This document shows, in pieces, positions 1-9,849 of a stretch of DNA of 64,000 nucleotides; the stretch's first letter is position 1; each line of letters opens with the position of its first letter. The stretch is from Oricola nitratireducens (GTDB lineage: Bacteria; Pseudomonadota; Alphaproteobacteria; Rhizobiales; Rhizobiaceae), in contig NZ_JACZCS010000001.1 of assembly GCF_014904745.1 (NCBI RefSeq), forward strand, positions 186,001 through 250,000, written 5' to 3'. Under the pieces are notes generated by a model. It did no database searches, was not told where the DNA came from, and saw only the letters and a program-made list of their open reading frames with translations. The position numbers and the translations under genes are program-made.

Positions 1-16
1 CCATTGTACCGGACAT
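1..16 (-). CDS. gpmA: Phosphoglycerate mutase, first five codons only (partial)
   Basis: Reading leftwards from position 16, an ATG begins M-S-G-T-M and runs off the window. It follows dapB on the same strand after a gap of about 47 bases and has a good ribosome-binding site (GAGG, nine bases before the ATG). Rhizobial 2,3-bisphosphoglycerate-dependent phosphoglycerate mutases begin with MSGT and lie directly downstream of dapB. The identity is inferred from this start and the synteny, since only 16 bases are present. Confidence 0.5.
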
Positions 17-63
17 GAACGGGTTCCTCTTTGTCGGTCTTTCTTGTCGGTCTTGCGTCGTTG

Positions 64-879
64 TTACCGGGCGAGGCCCAGCACGTCATACATGGAATAG
101 AGGCCGGGTTCGCGGCCCTTTGCCCAGAGCGCGGCCTTGACCGCGCCGCGCGCGAAAATCATCCGGTCCTCGGCATGGTGGGAGAGCGTGACGCGCTCGC
201 CCGGCCCCGCCAGAATGACGGAATGGTCGCCGACGACGGAGCCGCCGCGCAGGGTGGCGAAACCGATCGAGCCCGTCTGGCGGGCGCCGGTGTGGCCGTC
301 GCGCACGCGCACGGCGTTCTTTTCGAGATCGATGCCGCGCCCCTTCGCGGCCGCGGCGCCGAGCATAAGCGCGGTGCCCGACGGCGCGTCGACCTTGTGG
401 CGGTGATGCATTTCGAGGACTTCGAGATCCCAGTCGGCGGCTTCGAGCGCCCGCGCGGCTTCCTCGACCAGCACCGAGAGCAGGATGACGCCCATGCTCA
501 TGTTGCCGGACTTGACGATGGCCGTCTTTTTCGCGGCCTCGGCGATGACGGCATCGTCGTCCGCCGACATGCCGGTGGTGCCGATGACGTGGACGATGCC
601 ATTGTCGGCAGCATGGCCGGCGGTCACCACAGTCGCCGCCGGGGCGGTGAAGTCGAGGATCGCGTCGGCGGCGCCGAAGGCTTCGTCCATGCTGGCCGTC
701 ACCGTCACGCCGTTGGGCTCAAGGCCTGCAAGAACGCCGCAATCGGCGCCGATCTGCGGCGATCCCTCGCGTTCGAGTCCGCCGGCAAGTTCGGCGCCGT
801 CGGTTTCCGCGATGGCGCGGACGAGATTGCGGCCCATGCGGCCGCCTGCGCCGACAATGGCGATGCGCATCGTATCCAT
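64..879 (-). CDS. dapB: 4-hydroxy-tetrahydrodipicolinate reductase
   Basis: This cytoplasmic enzyme reduces hydroxy-tetrahydrodipicolinate with NAD(P)H in the diaminopimelate/lysine pathway, which feeds peptidoglycan. The N-terminal nucleotide-binding loop is visible as [16 protein letters not shown] (residues about 8-23). The catalytic segment [15 protein letters not shown] (about 155-170) carries the His-His-x-x-Lys signature and the substrate-binding SGTA. The 271-residue length is normal. It lies five bases downstream of the ABC exporter gene and before gpmA on the same strand, so it is probably co-transcribed with both. Confidence 0.97.
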   Translation of the reverse strand: MDTMRIAIVGAGGRMGRNLVRAIAETDGAELAGGLEREGSPQIGADCGVLAGLEPNGVTVTASMDEAFGAADAILDFTAPAATVVTAGHAADNGIVHVIGTTGMSADDDAVIAEAAKKTAIVKSGNMSMGVILLSVLVEEAARALEAADWDLEVLEMHHRHKVDAPSGTALMLGAAAAKGRGIDLEKNAVRVRDGHTGARQTGSIGFATLRGGSVVGDHSVILAGPGERVTLSHHAEDRMIFARGAVKAALWAKGREPGLYSMYDVLGLAR

Positions 880-884
880 CGGTT

Positions 885-2753
885 CTATCCTGTCTTGCGA
901 CGGCGCCGGCTGTTGTCCTTCGGTTCGGCCGGTGCAGCGTCTTCTTCCGGTTTAGCGGCCGGATTTTCAAGCAAATCCGGCGCGCGCTCGCCCTGGAGTG
1001 CGTAGAAGCGGGCATAAATCCCGCCCTTCTTGCGGATCAGCGAGGAATGGATTCCGGTTTCGACGACGCGTCCGGCCTCCATGACGATGATCTTGTCGGC
1101 GTCGACCACGGTGGACAGGCGGTGGGCGATGACGATCGTCGTGCGGCCCTTCATGACCCGGTCGAGCGCATCCTGGACGAGCTTTTCGGAATCGTTGTCG
1201 AGCGCCGATGTCGCCTCGTCGAGGAGCAGGATCGGCGCGTTGCGCACGATCGCGCGGGCGATCGACAGGCGCTGGCGCTGGCCGCCGGAAAGCGTGACAC
1301 CGTTCTCGCCGACCGGCGTGTCGTAGCCCTGCGGCTGGGCGAGGACGAAGTCCTCGGCATTGGCGAGGCGCGCGGCCTCCTCGGTTTCGGCGTCGGTCGC
1401 GTCCGGACGGCCATAGCGGATGTTGTCGCGGATCGATCCCTCGAAGAGGTAGGGCTGCTGCGAAACATAGGCGATGGCGCCGCGCAGCGACGCCTTGGTC
1501 ACCTGGCCGATGTCCTGCCCGTCGATGGCGATCATCCCGCCCGCCGGATCGTAGAAGCGCTGCAGAAGCCCGATCACGGTCGACTTGCCGGCGCCCGACG
1601 CCCCGACGATCGCCGTCGTCTTGCCGGGCTCGGCGACAAAGGACAGTTCGTGCAAAACCGGATTGCCTTCGTGATAGGCGAAATCGACGCGGTCGAATTC
1701 AATCCGGCCAGCCGAGACTTCCAGCTTTGACGCGCCGGGGACGTCACTCTGACGGACATCCATATCGAGCAGTTCATAGATCATGCGCGCATTGACCATG
1801 GCGCGCTCGAGGTTCACCTGCAGGCGCGCAAGCCGCTTGGCCGGTTCGTAGGCCAGCATCAGCGCGGTAATGAAAGAGAGAACCGAGCCCGGCGGCTGGT
1901 CAGCGTTGATGGCGCGAACACCGCCATAGGCAATGACGCCGGCAATGGCGAGGCCGGCCAGAATGTCGGAGAGCGGCGTGACGCGTTCGGAAATACTTGC
2001 CAGCTTGTCGGCGCGTTCATGCGCCCGGTCGATCAGCCCGCCGATGCGCGACGACAACTGGTTTTCCATGGTGAAGGCCTTCACCACGGTGATGCCTTGC
2101 GCGACTTCCTGCATGGTCCCGATGACATGCGAATTGAGCAGGACCGTTTCGTGCACGACACCGCGGATACGGCGCGAAACATAGACGACGGACAGGATCA
2201 GCGGCGGCGCGATCAGAAGCGCGATCAGCGACAGGAGCCAGTCCTGCGACACCATGACGCCGACAAGACCGACAAGCGACACGAGGTCGCGCGCGACCGA
2301 GGTGACCGTGACCGACAGGATATCGCGAATGCCGCCGATGTTCTGGTTGATGCGCGCGGCGAGCGCACCGGAACGGGCATCGGAGAAAAAATTGACGCCG
2401 AGATCGAGCAGTTTGGCGAAAACGCGTTTCTGGTAGCGGGCGACGATGTCGTTGCCGATACGCTGAAGCAGGATCGCCTGCATGTAGCTGGCAAGACCGC
2501 GGATCAGAAAGGCGGCAAAGACGGCACCGCAGATCAGCCAGATCAGGTCCTCGCGGCGGCGGTAGAAGATCTCGTTGATCACGTCGCGCATGATCCAGGC
2601 CGAAAACGCCGTCGTTCCCGCCACCAGAAGGAGGCAGAGGATCGTGAACGCGTAGGTCCATCGATATTCGCGACCGTTCTCGGCGATGACCCGCTTGAGC
2701 AGCGGAAAGGCATTCTCCGCCGTCACCAAAACGTTTCTCTGTTTTCCGCTCAA
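885..2753 (-). CDS. ABC exporter, MsbA/lipid-exporter-like, fused TM and ATPase domains
   Basis: This is a half-transporter with an N-terminal transmembrane domain of about six helices (residues ~30-320) and a C-terminal ATPase domain (~360-590). Visible motifs are Walker [10 protein letters not shown], signature LSGGQRQR, Walker [13 protein letters not shown] and the H-loop in IAHRLST. The last ~30 residues are charged (ending RRRRKTG). It should work as a homodimer in the inner membrane; the substrate is unknown, with lipid A/phospholipid-type lipids the best guess from family resemblance. The longest frame begins with TTG at 2753, preceded by GGAAAAG; a GTG nine codons in is an alternative. 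dapB follows after five bases. Confidence 0.85.
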   Translation of the reverse strand: MSGKQRNVLVTAENAFPLLKRVIAENGREYRWTYAFTILCLLLVAGTTAFSAWIMRDVINEIFYRRREDLIWLICGAVFAAFLIRGLASYMQAILLQRIGNDIVARYQKRVFAKLLDLGVNFFSDARSGALAARINQNIGGIRDILSVTVTSVARDLVSLVGLVGVMVSQDWLLSLIALLIAPPLILSVVYVSRRIRGVVHETVLLNSHVIGTMQEVAQGITVVKAFTMENQLSSRIGGLIDRAHERADKLASISERVTPLSDILAGLAIAGVIAYGGVRAINADQPPGSVLSFITALMLAYEPAKRLARLQVNLERAMVNARMIYELLDMDVRQSDVPGASKLEVSAGRIEFDRVDFAYHEGNPVLHELSFVAEPGKTTAIVGASGAGKSTVIGLLQRFYDPAGGMIAIDGQDIGQVTKASLRGAIAYVSQQPYLFEGSIRDNIRYGRPDATDAETEEAARLANAEDFVLAQPQGYDTPVGENGVTLSGGQRQRLSIARAIVRNAPILLLDEATSALDNDSEKLVQDALDRVMKGRTTIVIAHRLSTVVDADKIIVMEAGRVVETGIHSSLIRKKGGIYARFYALQGERAPDLLENPAAKPEEDAAPAEPKDNSRRRRKTG

Positions 2754-2853
2754 CGGCTTTTCCGTATCGTGCTGTCTTGAAAACCGCGCGACCTATACAT
2801 GACGCATTTGCGAAATGATACCGGTGATGTGCGCGTTCCGGTCAGTGTTGCCT

Positions 2854-3885
2854 TCAGTCTTCCTGCCACCAGCGGCCGGCCACATCAACGCCAAACCGCC
2901 CCGGCATGCGGGCAAAAGCCGACAAGCCCTCGAGCGGCGCCTGATCGTGCATGATCACGTAAACCGGCGTCTGCTCCAGAAGGTTGCGGTGCGGCTCCTT
3001 GTTGTCGAAGGCGGCGCGGAACCGTTGCTCGTCCAGAACCGGCAAGATCTTCTGGGTGATGCCGCCGGTGAGATAGATGCCGCCCCGCGCCATGAAGACC
3101 AGCGCCATGTCGCCGGCGACGCGCGCGAGATACTCGATGAACAGCTGGACCGCCTCGACGGCGACGGTGTCGCTACCGTCGAAGGACGCAGAGGTGATGT
3201 CTTCCGGCTTCGACAACAGGGCCGGCCGGCCGTCGGCCTTGGCGATCGCCTGATACAGATTGACCATGCCGCGCCCGCACAGGATCTGTTCGCCGGAAAC
3301 CCGGCCGCCGATCGTTTCGAGATGCGGAAAGATCGCATAGTCGCGTTCGGTGCGCGGGCCGAGATCGACATGGCCGCCCTCGCCGGCAACCGGAATCCAG
3401 GTGTTGGCGCCGTGGACGATGCCGGCGACGCCCAGTCCGGTTCCCGGGCCGATGACAACGCGATTGGCGGATGTCACCCGGGTACCACCGCCGATGGGCT
3501 TGAGATATTCGGCATCGAGGGCGACGACGGCAAGCGCCTGGGCCTCGTAATCATTCATCACCAGGACATCGCTGAAACCAAGATCCGAAATCAGCCGTTT
3601 CGGCCGGACGATCCAGTCGCAATTTGTCAGGTCGATCTCGTCGCCGTCGATCGGACCGGCGACGGCGAGCACTGCCGAGCGCGGCATGATCGAAGTCTTG
3701 TCGAGCACGACCTGCTGGATCGCCGCATCCAGCGTTGCAAAATCGGCGGTCTTGATGGAGGGGAAGCGCTTCGGCTCGGCATTGGAATCGACAACGATCG
3801 CAAACCGCGCATTGGTGCCGCCGATATCAGCGATCAGAACGGGAAACGGCATTCTCACCTCTGTTTCCGAATGACCGTCAGGCAT
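2854..3885 (-). CDS. glk: Glucokinase
   Basis: This enzyme phosphorylates cytosolic glucose with ATP to glucose-6-phosphate. It belongs to the bacterial glucokinase (ROK-distant) family: the phosphate-binding motif [13 protein letters not shown] lies near residue 20, a second glycine-rich site [10 protein letters not shown] lies mid-protein, and [12 protein letters not shown] carries the conserved histidine and glutamate region. The ATG at 3885 is chosen because GGAGAGG sits just upstream; a longer frame to 3921 lacks such a site. The length of 343 residues is normal. It is followed on the same strand by the ABC exporter after about 100 bases. Confidence 0.93.
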   Translation of the reverse strand: MPDGHSETEVRMPFPVLIADIGGTNARFAIVVDSNAEPKRFPSIKTADFATLDAAIQQVVLDKTSIMPRSAVLAVAGPIDGDEIDLTNCDWIVRPKRLISDLGFSDVLVMNDYEAQALAVVALDAEYLKPIGGGTRVTSANRVVIGPGTGLGVAGIVHGANTWIPVAGEGGHVDLGPRTERDYAIFPHLETIGGRVSGEQILCGRGMVNLYQAIAKADGRPALLSKPEDITSASFDGSDTVAVEAVQLFIEYLARVAGDMALVFMARGGIYLTGGITQKILPVLDEQRFRAAFDNKEPHRNLLEQTPVYVIMHDQAPLEGLSAFARMPGRFGVDVAGRWWQED

Positions 3886-4081
3886 GGGCCTCTCCTTCCT
3901 CCAGCGCCGGCAAGGACGCAAGCAGCAATCCGGTTGACTTCCGGTTTAACGCGAGTGCGATGTCATAAACAATGGCCAGCCGCGTCAACGCCTTCACGTC
4001 AGCGTCATGCGCGCTTAAATCGTTTGAACCGGCATAATCCAAATGCCGGACGGATAAAAGACCGAAATCGGCGGCGACCGC

Positions 4082-5155
4082 CTAATTCGGCCGCTTGGCC
4101 GGGATCGGAGGGATCACCGGCAATCGCGACGCCGCCATCCGCGACAGGGCCGGAACAGGCACCGCCGTGGCGCGCGCCATTTCGGGATCGTATCCGGCGG
4201 TCAGTGTCACCAGCGACGCATCGGCGGGCGCCGGCGCTTCGAGCACGGCGGCGCAGGCTTTGGGCAGGTCGTTCAGCGTCACGACATGGGGCTTGGCGGG
4301 CTTCTTGCCGGATTTCGGTTTCTTCGGCGCCCACGGCTCGGAGGTGAACCACCAGGCGAGGCTCTTGCCGCAGCCATTGCCCGAACCGGTCGATTGCTGC
4401 GGCTTGCAGCCCGGCGAGCCGTCCTGGCAAAAAAGGCGGACGTGGAAGTGGTAGTAGTGGCCCCAATAGGGCCGCAGCTTGTTCATCCAGTAATCGTTGG
4501 CGTGCGACGCGCCGTAGGTGTCGCACATCGCCTTCTTGATGCCCGGATGGACGAAGATGCGCTGGACCTCCGGATAGGAGGCGGCGCGGGCGAGCAGTTT
4601 GCCGCGTGCCGGGGACCATTTCTTCGGATCGACGTAGAGCGAATTCTTCTTCAGCATCGAGACCGCCGACATGTTGGCGCGCTCGGCGACGGAAAGCCGG
4701 CGGTTCGGCATCGGCGTCAGCCAGATATCGGCGTCGAGGCCGATCTGGTGCGAGGCGTGGCCGGACAGCATCGGTCCGCCGCGCGGCTGCGAAATATCGC
4801 CGATCAGGAGCCCCGGCCAGCCGTCCTGCACTGCCTCGCGCGACAATTTCTGCAACAGCGAGATCAGTTTCGGATGGCCCCAGCGGCGATTGCGTTCAAG
4901 CCGCATGACCTGCCAGGTCGGCCCGTCGACGGGCATGGCGACCGCGCCGGCGACGCAGCCCTTGGAATAAAAGCCATAGGAGGCGGGCGCCGATACCGTC
5001 GGCAGGGAGGCGCGCCCGAAGAGTTGCTTGGCTGCCTGCTGGGCCGCGGCGCCACCGCACCCGGCGGTAACTGCCGCCGTGGCGACGACGAGGGCGGAAA
5101 CCGCCTTGCGCAGGGAGACGCCGGAAAATCCGGCTGGAATTCCAAGGTTCATCAT
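4082..5155 (-). CDS. mepA: Penicillin-insensitive murein endopeptidase (peptidase M74), probable lipoprotein
   Basis: This is a zinc metallo-endopeptidase that cuts cross-links in peptidoglycan in the periplasm. The MepA signature is clear: SGHASHQIGLDADIW contains the His and Asp zinc ligands, and GHYYHFHVRLFCQDGSPGC matches the C-terminal zinc/cysteine motif. The N-terminus is a signal sequence (Arg-Lys, hydrophobic stretch) ending in AVTAGCGG, which resembles a lipobox. A Lys/Pro-rich linker and about 80 additional residues follow the catalytic domain. Start chosen at the double Met (5155) with AAGAAGG upstream; the longer frame to 5263 would overlap the neighbouring stop codon and bury the signal peptide. 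Confidence 0.9.
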   Translation of the reverse strand: MMNLGIPAGFSGVSLRKAVSALVVATAAVTAGCGGAAAQQAAKQLFGRASLPTVSAPASYGFYSKGCVAGAVAMPVDGPTWQVMRLERNRRWGHPKLISLLQKLSREAVQDGWPGLLIGDISQPRGGPMLSGHASHQIGLDADIWLTPMPNRRLSVAERANMSAVSMLKKNSLYVDPKKWSPARGKLLARAASYPEVQRIFVHPGIKKAMCDTYGASHANDYWMNKLRPYWGHYYHFHVRLFCQDGSPGCKPQQSTGSGNGCGKSLAWWFTSEPWAPKKPKSGKKPAKPHVVTLNDLPKACAAVLEAPAPADASLVTLTAGYDPEMARATAVPVPALSRMAASRLPVIPPIPAKRPN

Positions 5156-5259
5156 CAAGCTGCCTTCTTGCGCCGATCGCCCGAGATAGTGGTCCCGACC
5201 GTAAACTGATTTGCGGACCGCACCAAGACCCGGGCATCCGGCCATGCCGCCCGCATTGC

Positions 5260-7086
5260 TCACCGCCGGACCCGGTAAAGCACCAGTGGCTCGCCGAGCG
5301 TCGACTTGACCGGCTCCAGCCAGTCCGGAATCTGTCCGCTGCGCAGGGACGCCTGGAAACCGTGTGGCGCGGCGCGGATGAAATCCTTGCCGTCCGCCGC
5401 ATTGACGCAGTCGGCGACGATCGTGACGCCCTTGTCATGCAGCATGGCGCGCGCGGTTTCCGGCGCCGCCAGCATGGTGTCGATGAGAAAGAGATTGCCC
5501 GCCATGTTGCGATGATAGGGCCCGGCGATGGCGCGATGATGCGTGTAAAGCAGGATGCTTGCGCCGATGTCGGTCGCACCGAGAACAACGCCATCGGGTT
5601 CGGCGGCGAGCGGCGCGTAGAGATCCGGCGTATAGCAATAATCGCGCGCCGAGGCGGTGGCGGCCTGCTCCTGCAGCGTCGGCGCGGCGGAAAACAGCTG
5701 CGCGGCCTGCGCGCCGCCGATCCACCAGACGAGATTAATCGACACCAGCCATGCGCCGGCCAGGCGCAGGGTGTCGCCGGCCGAGCGTTTCGCCGGCATC
5801 GCGGCGCGCATCCGGCCTATCCAGAAGCCGAGCGGCAGAACGGCGAAGGCGGCGGCAAAGGTAAAGCCGCGCTGCTGCCAGGCCGTGACCGCGATGCCCA
5901 TCGCGAGGAAGGCGGCGAACACGACCGCCTGGCCGCGCGGCAGGGGGCGGCCGGCCGCCATCGCGACGAGCGACAGCACAAACGCGCAAACGGCCATACC
6001 GTAAAGGCCGAAGATCGCGAAGGGGTCGCTTGCCCACAGATCGGCCAGTGACCGGGTCTCGACGACGCCTTCCAGCCAGAAGGTCTTCAGGCGCGGATCG
6101 AGCGAGGCAAGCGGGTTGTCGAGGCAATGGGGGAAGAACAGCGCGACGACCGCGAGAAAGCCCGCCACCAGGACCGCAATGCCCGCGGCGCGCAACGCCG
6201 GACCGCGCGGCAGGAAGGTCACCGCGGCAAGGCCGAGCCCGCCGGTCATGCCGGTGACGAGGTGGAAAGAGGAATAGGCGTCGCAGGCACTTGCCGCCCA
6301 GTTGCGCGGCGCGACGGTGGCCAGGAAAATGCCGGCGGCGGAGACGGCTACAGTTGCACCGAACGCACGCGCCTGAACCGGCGTCACGGATCCGGCGACG
6401 TAACCGAGCGAGACGACGGCGCCCGCTGTGGCGACGTAGGGCAGGACCTCCATGCCAATCGCCAGCATGGCGACCGCGACAAGGCCGGCGGCCGCATAGG
6501 AGGCGACGGGGCGGCTGCCTGGCAGGAGCAGCGCCAACAACCACAACGACAACGACACCTGGATGTTGTGATGGTCGAGCGCGCCAGGCGCGAAGACACC
6601 GATCGTCCAGATCGCGACGGCGCCGATCACCGCGACCGGGAGCCGGTGGGCCGTATTGCCGGTGCGCGCGCAAGCCGTCATCAGGGCCATGAGGGCGACA
6701 AACACCGTCGTGGCGGGCCAGAGGATCTTTGCCGCCGCCTCGCCGAATGCGGCGTCGCCGGTGATCCAGGTCGCGACCGCGACGATCGCCGCGATCGGCG
6801 CGTCGACGAGACGCGACCAGTGCATCAGCGTGCCGCCGTCGAGGCCGAGCCGGTACTGGGTCAGGTCGAACCAGCTCTGGCCGGCGAGAAGATCGCGCAC
6901 CTCGACGAGGCGAACGAGATCGTCGGAATTCGGAATGCCGGTGCCGGCGGAGCCGCGCAGGCCCATCATGGTGACGAACAGGGTTCCGAGAAGCGCCAGC
7001 AACAGCGCCCTGGCCGGACCGCGACTGCCGTCACGCGCGCCGACACGGCGCGCAACGGTCTCACGAGGCTCGGAAAATACGGTCAT
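5260..7086 (-). CDS. Polytopic membrane protein, GT-C glycosyltransferase-like
   Basis: A 608-residue inner-membrane protein with about ten or more hydrophobic segments and a C-terminal soluble region from about residue 470. The first loop holds PNSDDLVRLVEVRDLLAG and a conserved-looking HWSRLVDAP; a later loop has ALDHHNIQ. Acidic residues in the first periplasmic loop plus a D-H-H motif recall GT-C enzymes such as oligosaccharyltransferases, which use lipid-linked sugar donors. It is divergent from a dolichyl-phosphate-sugar-synthase-like GT2 and a GtrA protein, which supports a role in surface glycan or lipid modification. The family link is inference; substrate unknown. Confidence 0.6.
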   Translation of the reverse strand: MTVFSEPRETVARRVGARDGSRGPARALLLALLGTLFVTMMGLRGSAGTGIPNSDDLVRLVEVRDLLAGQSWFDLTQYRLGLDGGTLMHWSRLVDAPIAAIVAVATWITGDAAFGEAAAKILWPATTVFVALMALMTACARTGNTAHRLPVAVIGAVAIWTIGVFAPGALDHHNIQVSLSLWLLALLLPGSRPVASYAAAGLVAVAMLAIGMEVLPYVATAGAVVSLGYVAGSVTPVQARAFGATVAVSAAGIFLATVAPRNWAASACDAYSSFHLVTGMTGGLGLAAVTFLPRGPALRAAGIAVLVAGFLAVVALFFPHCLDNPLASLDPRLKTFWLEGVVETRSLADLWASDPFAIFGLYGMAVCAFVLSLVAMAAGRPLPRGQAVVFAAFLAMGIAVTAWQQRGFTFAAAFAVLPLGFWIGRMRAAMPAKRSAGDTLRLAGAWLVSINLVWWIGGAQAAQLFSAAPTLQEQAATASARDYCYTPDLYAPLAAEPDGVVLGATDIGASILLYTHHRAIAGPYHRNMAGNLFLIDTMLAAPETARAMLHDKGVTIVADCVNAADGKDFIRAAPHGFQASLRSGQIPDWLEPVKSTLGEPLVLYRVRR

Positions 7087-7175
7087 CGGCAGGAAATCCG
7101 CGGCTGAAAGGTCCCGCTAAACCTAAACTTAACCGGATCAAGAAAAGGTAAAGCAAACCACATCGAGGCCGATCC

Positions 7176-8228
7176 ATGCCCGCACCCATGCCCTTCGACG
7201 CGCTCGATATCGCCGTCATCCTGCCCTGCTACAACGAGGGGATGACCATCGGCGATGTCGTCAAACGGTTTCGCGCCACGCTTCCGACGGCGCGGGTTTT
7301 TGTGTTCGACAACAACTCCAACGACAACACCGCGATCATGGCGCGGCTTGCGGGGGCGACCGTGGTGCGGGAGCGGCGGCAGGGCAAGGGCCATGTCGTG
7401 CGCCGGATGTTTTCCGACATCGAGGCCGATCTCTACATCATGGCCGACGGCGACGGCACCTATGCGCCGGAAGACGCGCCGCAGCTCGTCGCCACGCTGC
7501 TCAGCGAACGCGTCGACATGGTGGTCGGCATTCGCGCCGGCGTGAAGGACGATGCGGGCCGCGCCGGGCACGCCTTCGGGAACCGCGTCTTCAACGGCCT
7601 CTACCAGTATATTTTCGGGCGCGATTTCACCGACATCCTGTCCGGCTACCGCGTCTTCACGCGGCGCTTCGTGAAAAGCTTCCCGGCGATCTCGCACGGT
7701 TTCGAGATCGAGACGGAAATGTCGGTACATGCCGGCCAGCTCAAGCTGCCGGTCGCCGAGGTCGAACTCGATTACGGCCGCCGGCCGGAAGGATCCGACT
7801 CGAAGCTGTCGACATTCCGCGACGGGCTGAGGATCCTGTTCATGTTCGCGCGGCTGATGAAGGAAACCCAGCCCTTCCGCTTCTTCTCGATCATCGCCGG
7901 GGTGCTGTTTGCGGCAAGCGTGTTCTTCATGGTGCCGCCGGTCTACGAATATTTGACGACCGGACTGGTCGAGCGGGTGCCGACCTGGATCGGCGCGATC
8001 GGGCTCCTGATGCTGTCGATGCTGATGATGGTGACGGGACTGGTGCTGGATTCCGTGGCCGCCGGCCGCGTCGAACAGATGCGCATGGCCTATCTCAACC
8101 AGCCGCCGCATGACGGCGAAGCGCGCATGACGGCGGGCCGGAAAAACCATCGACGCGGCACGAATGCGGGTGTATCCAGCGCGAAAAGAAAACCGGGAAA
8201 GCGGGCGGAAGAGACCGCCGCGGGCTGA
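7176..8228 (+). CDS. GT2 glycosyltransferase, polyprenyl-phosphate sugar synthase-like
   Basis: This is probably a membrane-anchored enzyme moving a nucleotide-activated sugar to a polyprenyl phosphate. The GT-A fold begins with AVILPCYNEGMTIGDVV (~13-29), the nucleotide/metal-binding site is IMADGDGTYAPED (~88-100), and an acceptor-side segment follows. Two hydrophobic helices (~235-255 and ~270-295) lie near the C-terminus, followed by a basic tail. The next gene, a GtrA protein, starts two bases after its stop, so the two are co-transcribed; GT2 plus GtrA is the usual pair for making and flipping a lipid-linked sugar. A GT-C-like protein is encoded divergently. Confidence 0.82.
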   Translation: MPAPMPFDALDIAVILPCYNEGMTIGDVVKRFRATLPTARVFVFDNNSNDNTAIMARLAGATVVRERRQGKGHVVRRMFSDIEADLYIMADGDGTYAPEDAPQLVATLLSERVDMVVGIRAGVKDDAGRAGHAFGNRVFNGLYQYIFGRDFTDILSGYRVFTRRFVKSFPAISHGFEIETEMSVHAGQLKLPVAEVELDYGRRPEGSDSKLSTFRDGLRILFMFARLMKETQPFRFFSIIAGVLFAASVFFMVPPVYEYLTTGLVERVPTWIGAIGLLMLSMLMMVTGLVLDSVAAGRVEQMRMAYLNQPPHDGEARMTAGRKNHRRGTNAGVSSAKRKPGKRAEETAAG

Positions 8229-8230
8229 CA

Positions 8231-8638
8231 ATGCGCGACATCGTTTCGAAACGCCTGATCATGCGGCTCGCGAGCTTCGCGGTCGCAGGAGGAACCGGTT
8301 TCATCGTCGATGCCTCCGTCCTGATGCTGTTGATGAAATTCACGCCGCTGGGGCCGTTCACGGCGCGCATCTTCGCCATCGCGGCGGCGATGTGCACGAC
8401 GTGGACGATCAACCGCACATTCACCTTCGGCAAGAGCGGCCGCCACGTCGTCAAGGAAGGCGCGCGCTACGGCTTCGTGGCGATCATCGGCGCGTGCCTC
8501 AACTACGCGATCTATTCCGGGCTTCTTCTGGCCGCGCCGGGGGTGATCACGCCGCTGATGGCGCTGGTGATCGCGGTCGCCATCGTCACGGTCTTTTCCT
8601 ATCTCGGCTATTCGCGCTTCGTCTTCAAACGTGCGTGA
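8231..8638 (+). CDS. GtrA family membrane protein
   Basis: A 135-residue protein with four predicted hydrophobic helices and the GtrA family pattern: an N-terminal RLASFAVAGGTGFIVDASVL and a middle TWTINRTFTFG followed by a terminal YSRFVFKR. GtrA proteins are thought to move polyprenyl-phosphate-linked sugars across the inner membrane. It begins two bases after the GT2 gene, so the pair very likely forms one unit. The partner transferase that uses the flipped sugar could be the divergent membrane protein at 5260-7086. Confidence 0.88.
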   Translation: MRDIVSKRLIMRLASFAVAGGTGFIVDASVLMLLMKFTPLGPFTARIFAIAAAMCTTWTINRTFTFGKSGRHVVKEGARYGFVAIIGACLNYAIYSGLLLAAPGVITPLMALVIAVAIVTVFSYLGYSRFVFKRA

Positions 8639-8678
8639 GGGACTCACATAAGCGCCATTTCATTCCCATATTAGGTGC

Positions 8679-9812
8679 ATGAACATGTCGTTCCTGCATC
8701 ACGACCACATCATCCTGCGCCAGCACCGCGCGCTGAACGCGCTGCACACGTGGATGCTGACCGCCGGAAGCCTGGCATTGCTCGCCGTCACCGCCTGGAC
8801 CATCGCCGGGATGACCGGGATCATCTATGCCGTCGTCTTCGGCGGCATCACGCTTGCGGCGGCCCGGCGGATCTCGCCGAAAATGGTGCTGCGGATGTAC
8901 AGGGCGCAGCCGGTCAACGCGCATAATTTCCCGGCCGGGTTCCGGCTGATGCGCGAACTTGCCGACCGCGCGGACCTGCCGGCGGTGCCGCGGCTCTATG
9001 TCATTCCCTCGAAGATGATGAACGCGTTCGCCGTCGGGCGGCGCGAGGATTCGGCGATCGCGGTCACCGACGCGCTATTGCGGACCATGAGCATGCGCGA
9101 ACTCGCCGGCGTGCTGGCGCACGAGATGACGCATATCTCGAACGAGGACATCAAGGTGATGTCGCTTGCCGACATGGTGTCGCGCATGACCTCGACGCTG
9201 TCGACGGTCGGCTTGTTCGCGATCCTGTTCAACCTGTCGGGCTTCTTCGGCCATATTCCGTGGCTCGGCGTGCTGACGATGATCGCCGCGCCGACCATCG
9301 GCGGGCTGTTGCAGATGGCCTTGTCGCGGACGCGCGAATTCGACGCCGATTACGGCGCGGCGCTGATGACCGGCGATCCGGACGGATTGTCGCTGGCGCT
9401 GGTCAAGCTGGAACAAGCCCAGGGGCGGCGCTGGGAGGGCGTGGTGCTGCCGGGCAGCCGCATTCCGGACCCGTCGATGCTGCGCACCCATCCGCGCACC
9501 GAGGACCGCATCGCCCGGCTCAACGAACTGAAGCGCGCGCTGCATCTGCGGCCGCCGGCCGGCGAACCGCCGGCGTCGGACGGATTCCACCTGCCGCGCG
9601 GCCATTCGCCGGTGCCGAAGATCCGGCTCGGGCGGCGCGACAGCGACCGTTTCGCGCACTGGATGTCGCTTGCCGGCGCAATGCCGGAACGCAAGCCGCT
9701 GACCGACGATCCGGATTGCGCCGACCCGGCCTGCGCGGAAAGCCTGAATCCCTGGGAAAAGCACGGCAAGGGGCCGCGCATCCGCATTCGAGGCGGCGGC
9801 GTCTGGTGGTGA
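8679..9812 (+). CDS. M48 family metalloprotease, HtpX-like
   Basis: This is a membrane-bound zinc protease, probably acting in envelope protein quality control. Two N-terminal hydrophobic helices (~30-70) are followed by the zinc-binding HEMTH in GVLAHEMTHISNED (~147-160), a hydrophobic hairpin, and the third ligand region SRTREFDADYGAAL (~213-226). The C-terminal ~120 residues are hydrophilic and less conserved. The 377-residue length exceeds HtpX (~290) because of this tail. The ATG at 8679 is used; a second ATG lies two codons later. It stands alone, convergent with the oxidoreductase at 9850-10836. Confidence 0.86.
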   Translation: MNMSFLHHDHIILRQHRALNALHTWMLTAGSLALLAVTAWTIAGMTGIIYAVVFGGITLAAARRISPKMVLRMYRAQPVNAHNFPAGFRLMRELADRADLPAVPRLYVIPSKMMNAFAVGRREDSAIAVTDALLRTMSMRELAGVLAHEMTHISNEDIKVMSLADMVSRMTSTLSTVGLFAILFNLSGFFGHIPWLGVLTMIAAPTIGGLLQMALSRTREFDADYGAALMTGDPDGLSLALVKLEQAQGRRWEGVVLPGSRIPDPSMLRTHPRTEDRIARLNELKRALHLRPPAGEPPASDGFHLPRGHSPVPKIRLGRRDSDRFAHWMSLAGAMPERKPLTDDPDCADPACAESLNPWEKHGKGPRIRIRGGGVWW

Positions 9813-9849
9813 CCGTCAGCCGGCCGAGGACCAAATCCCCCGGTCGCGG

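Noticed and set aside
2815-4347. A 510-codon plus-strand frame across glk and the end of mepA.
   Set aside because: It crosses two clear minus-strand genes and its product is a low-complexity Arg/His/Asp-rich shadow.
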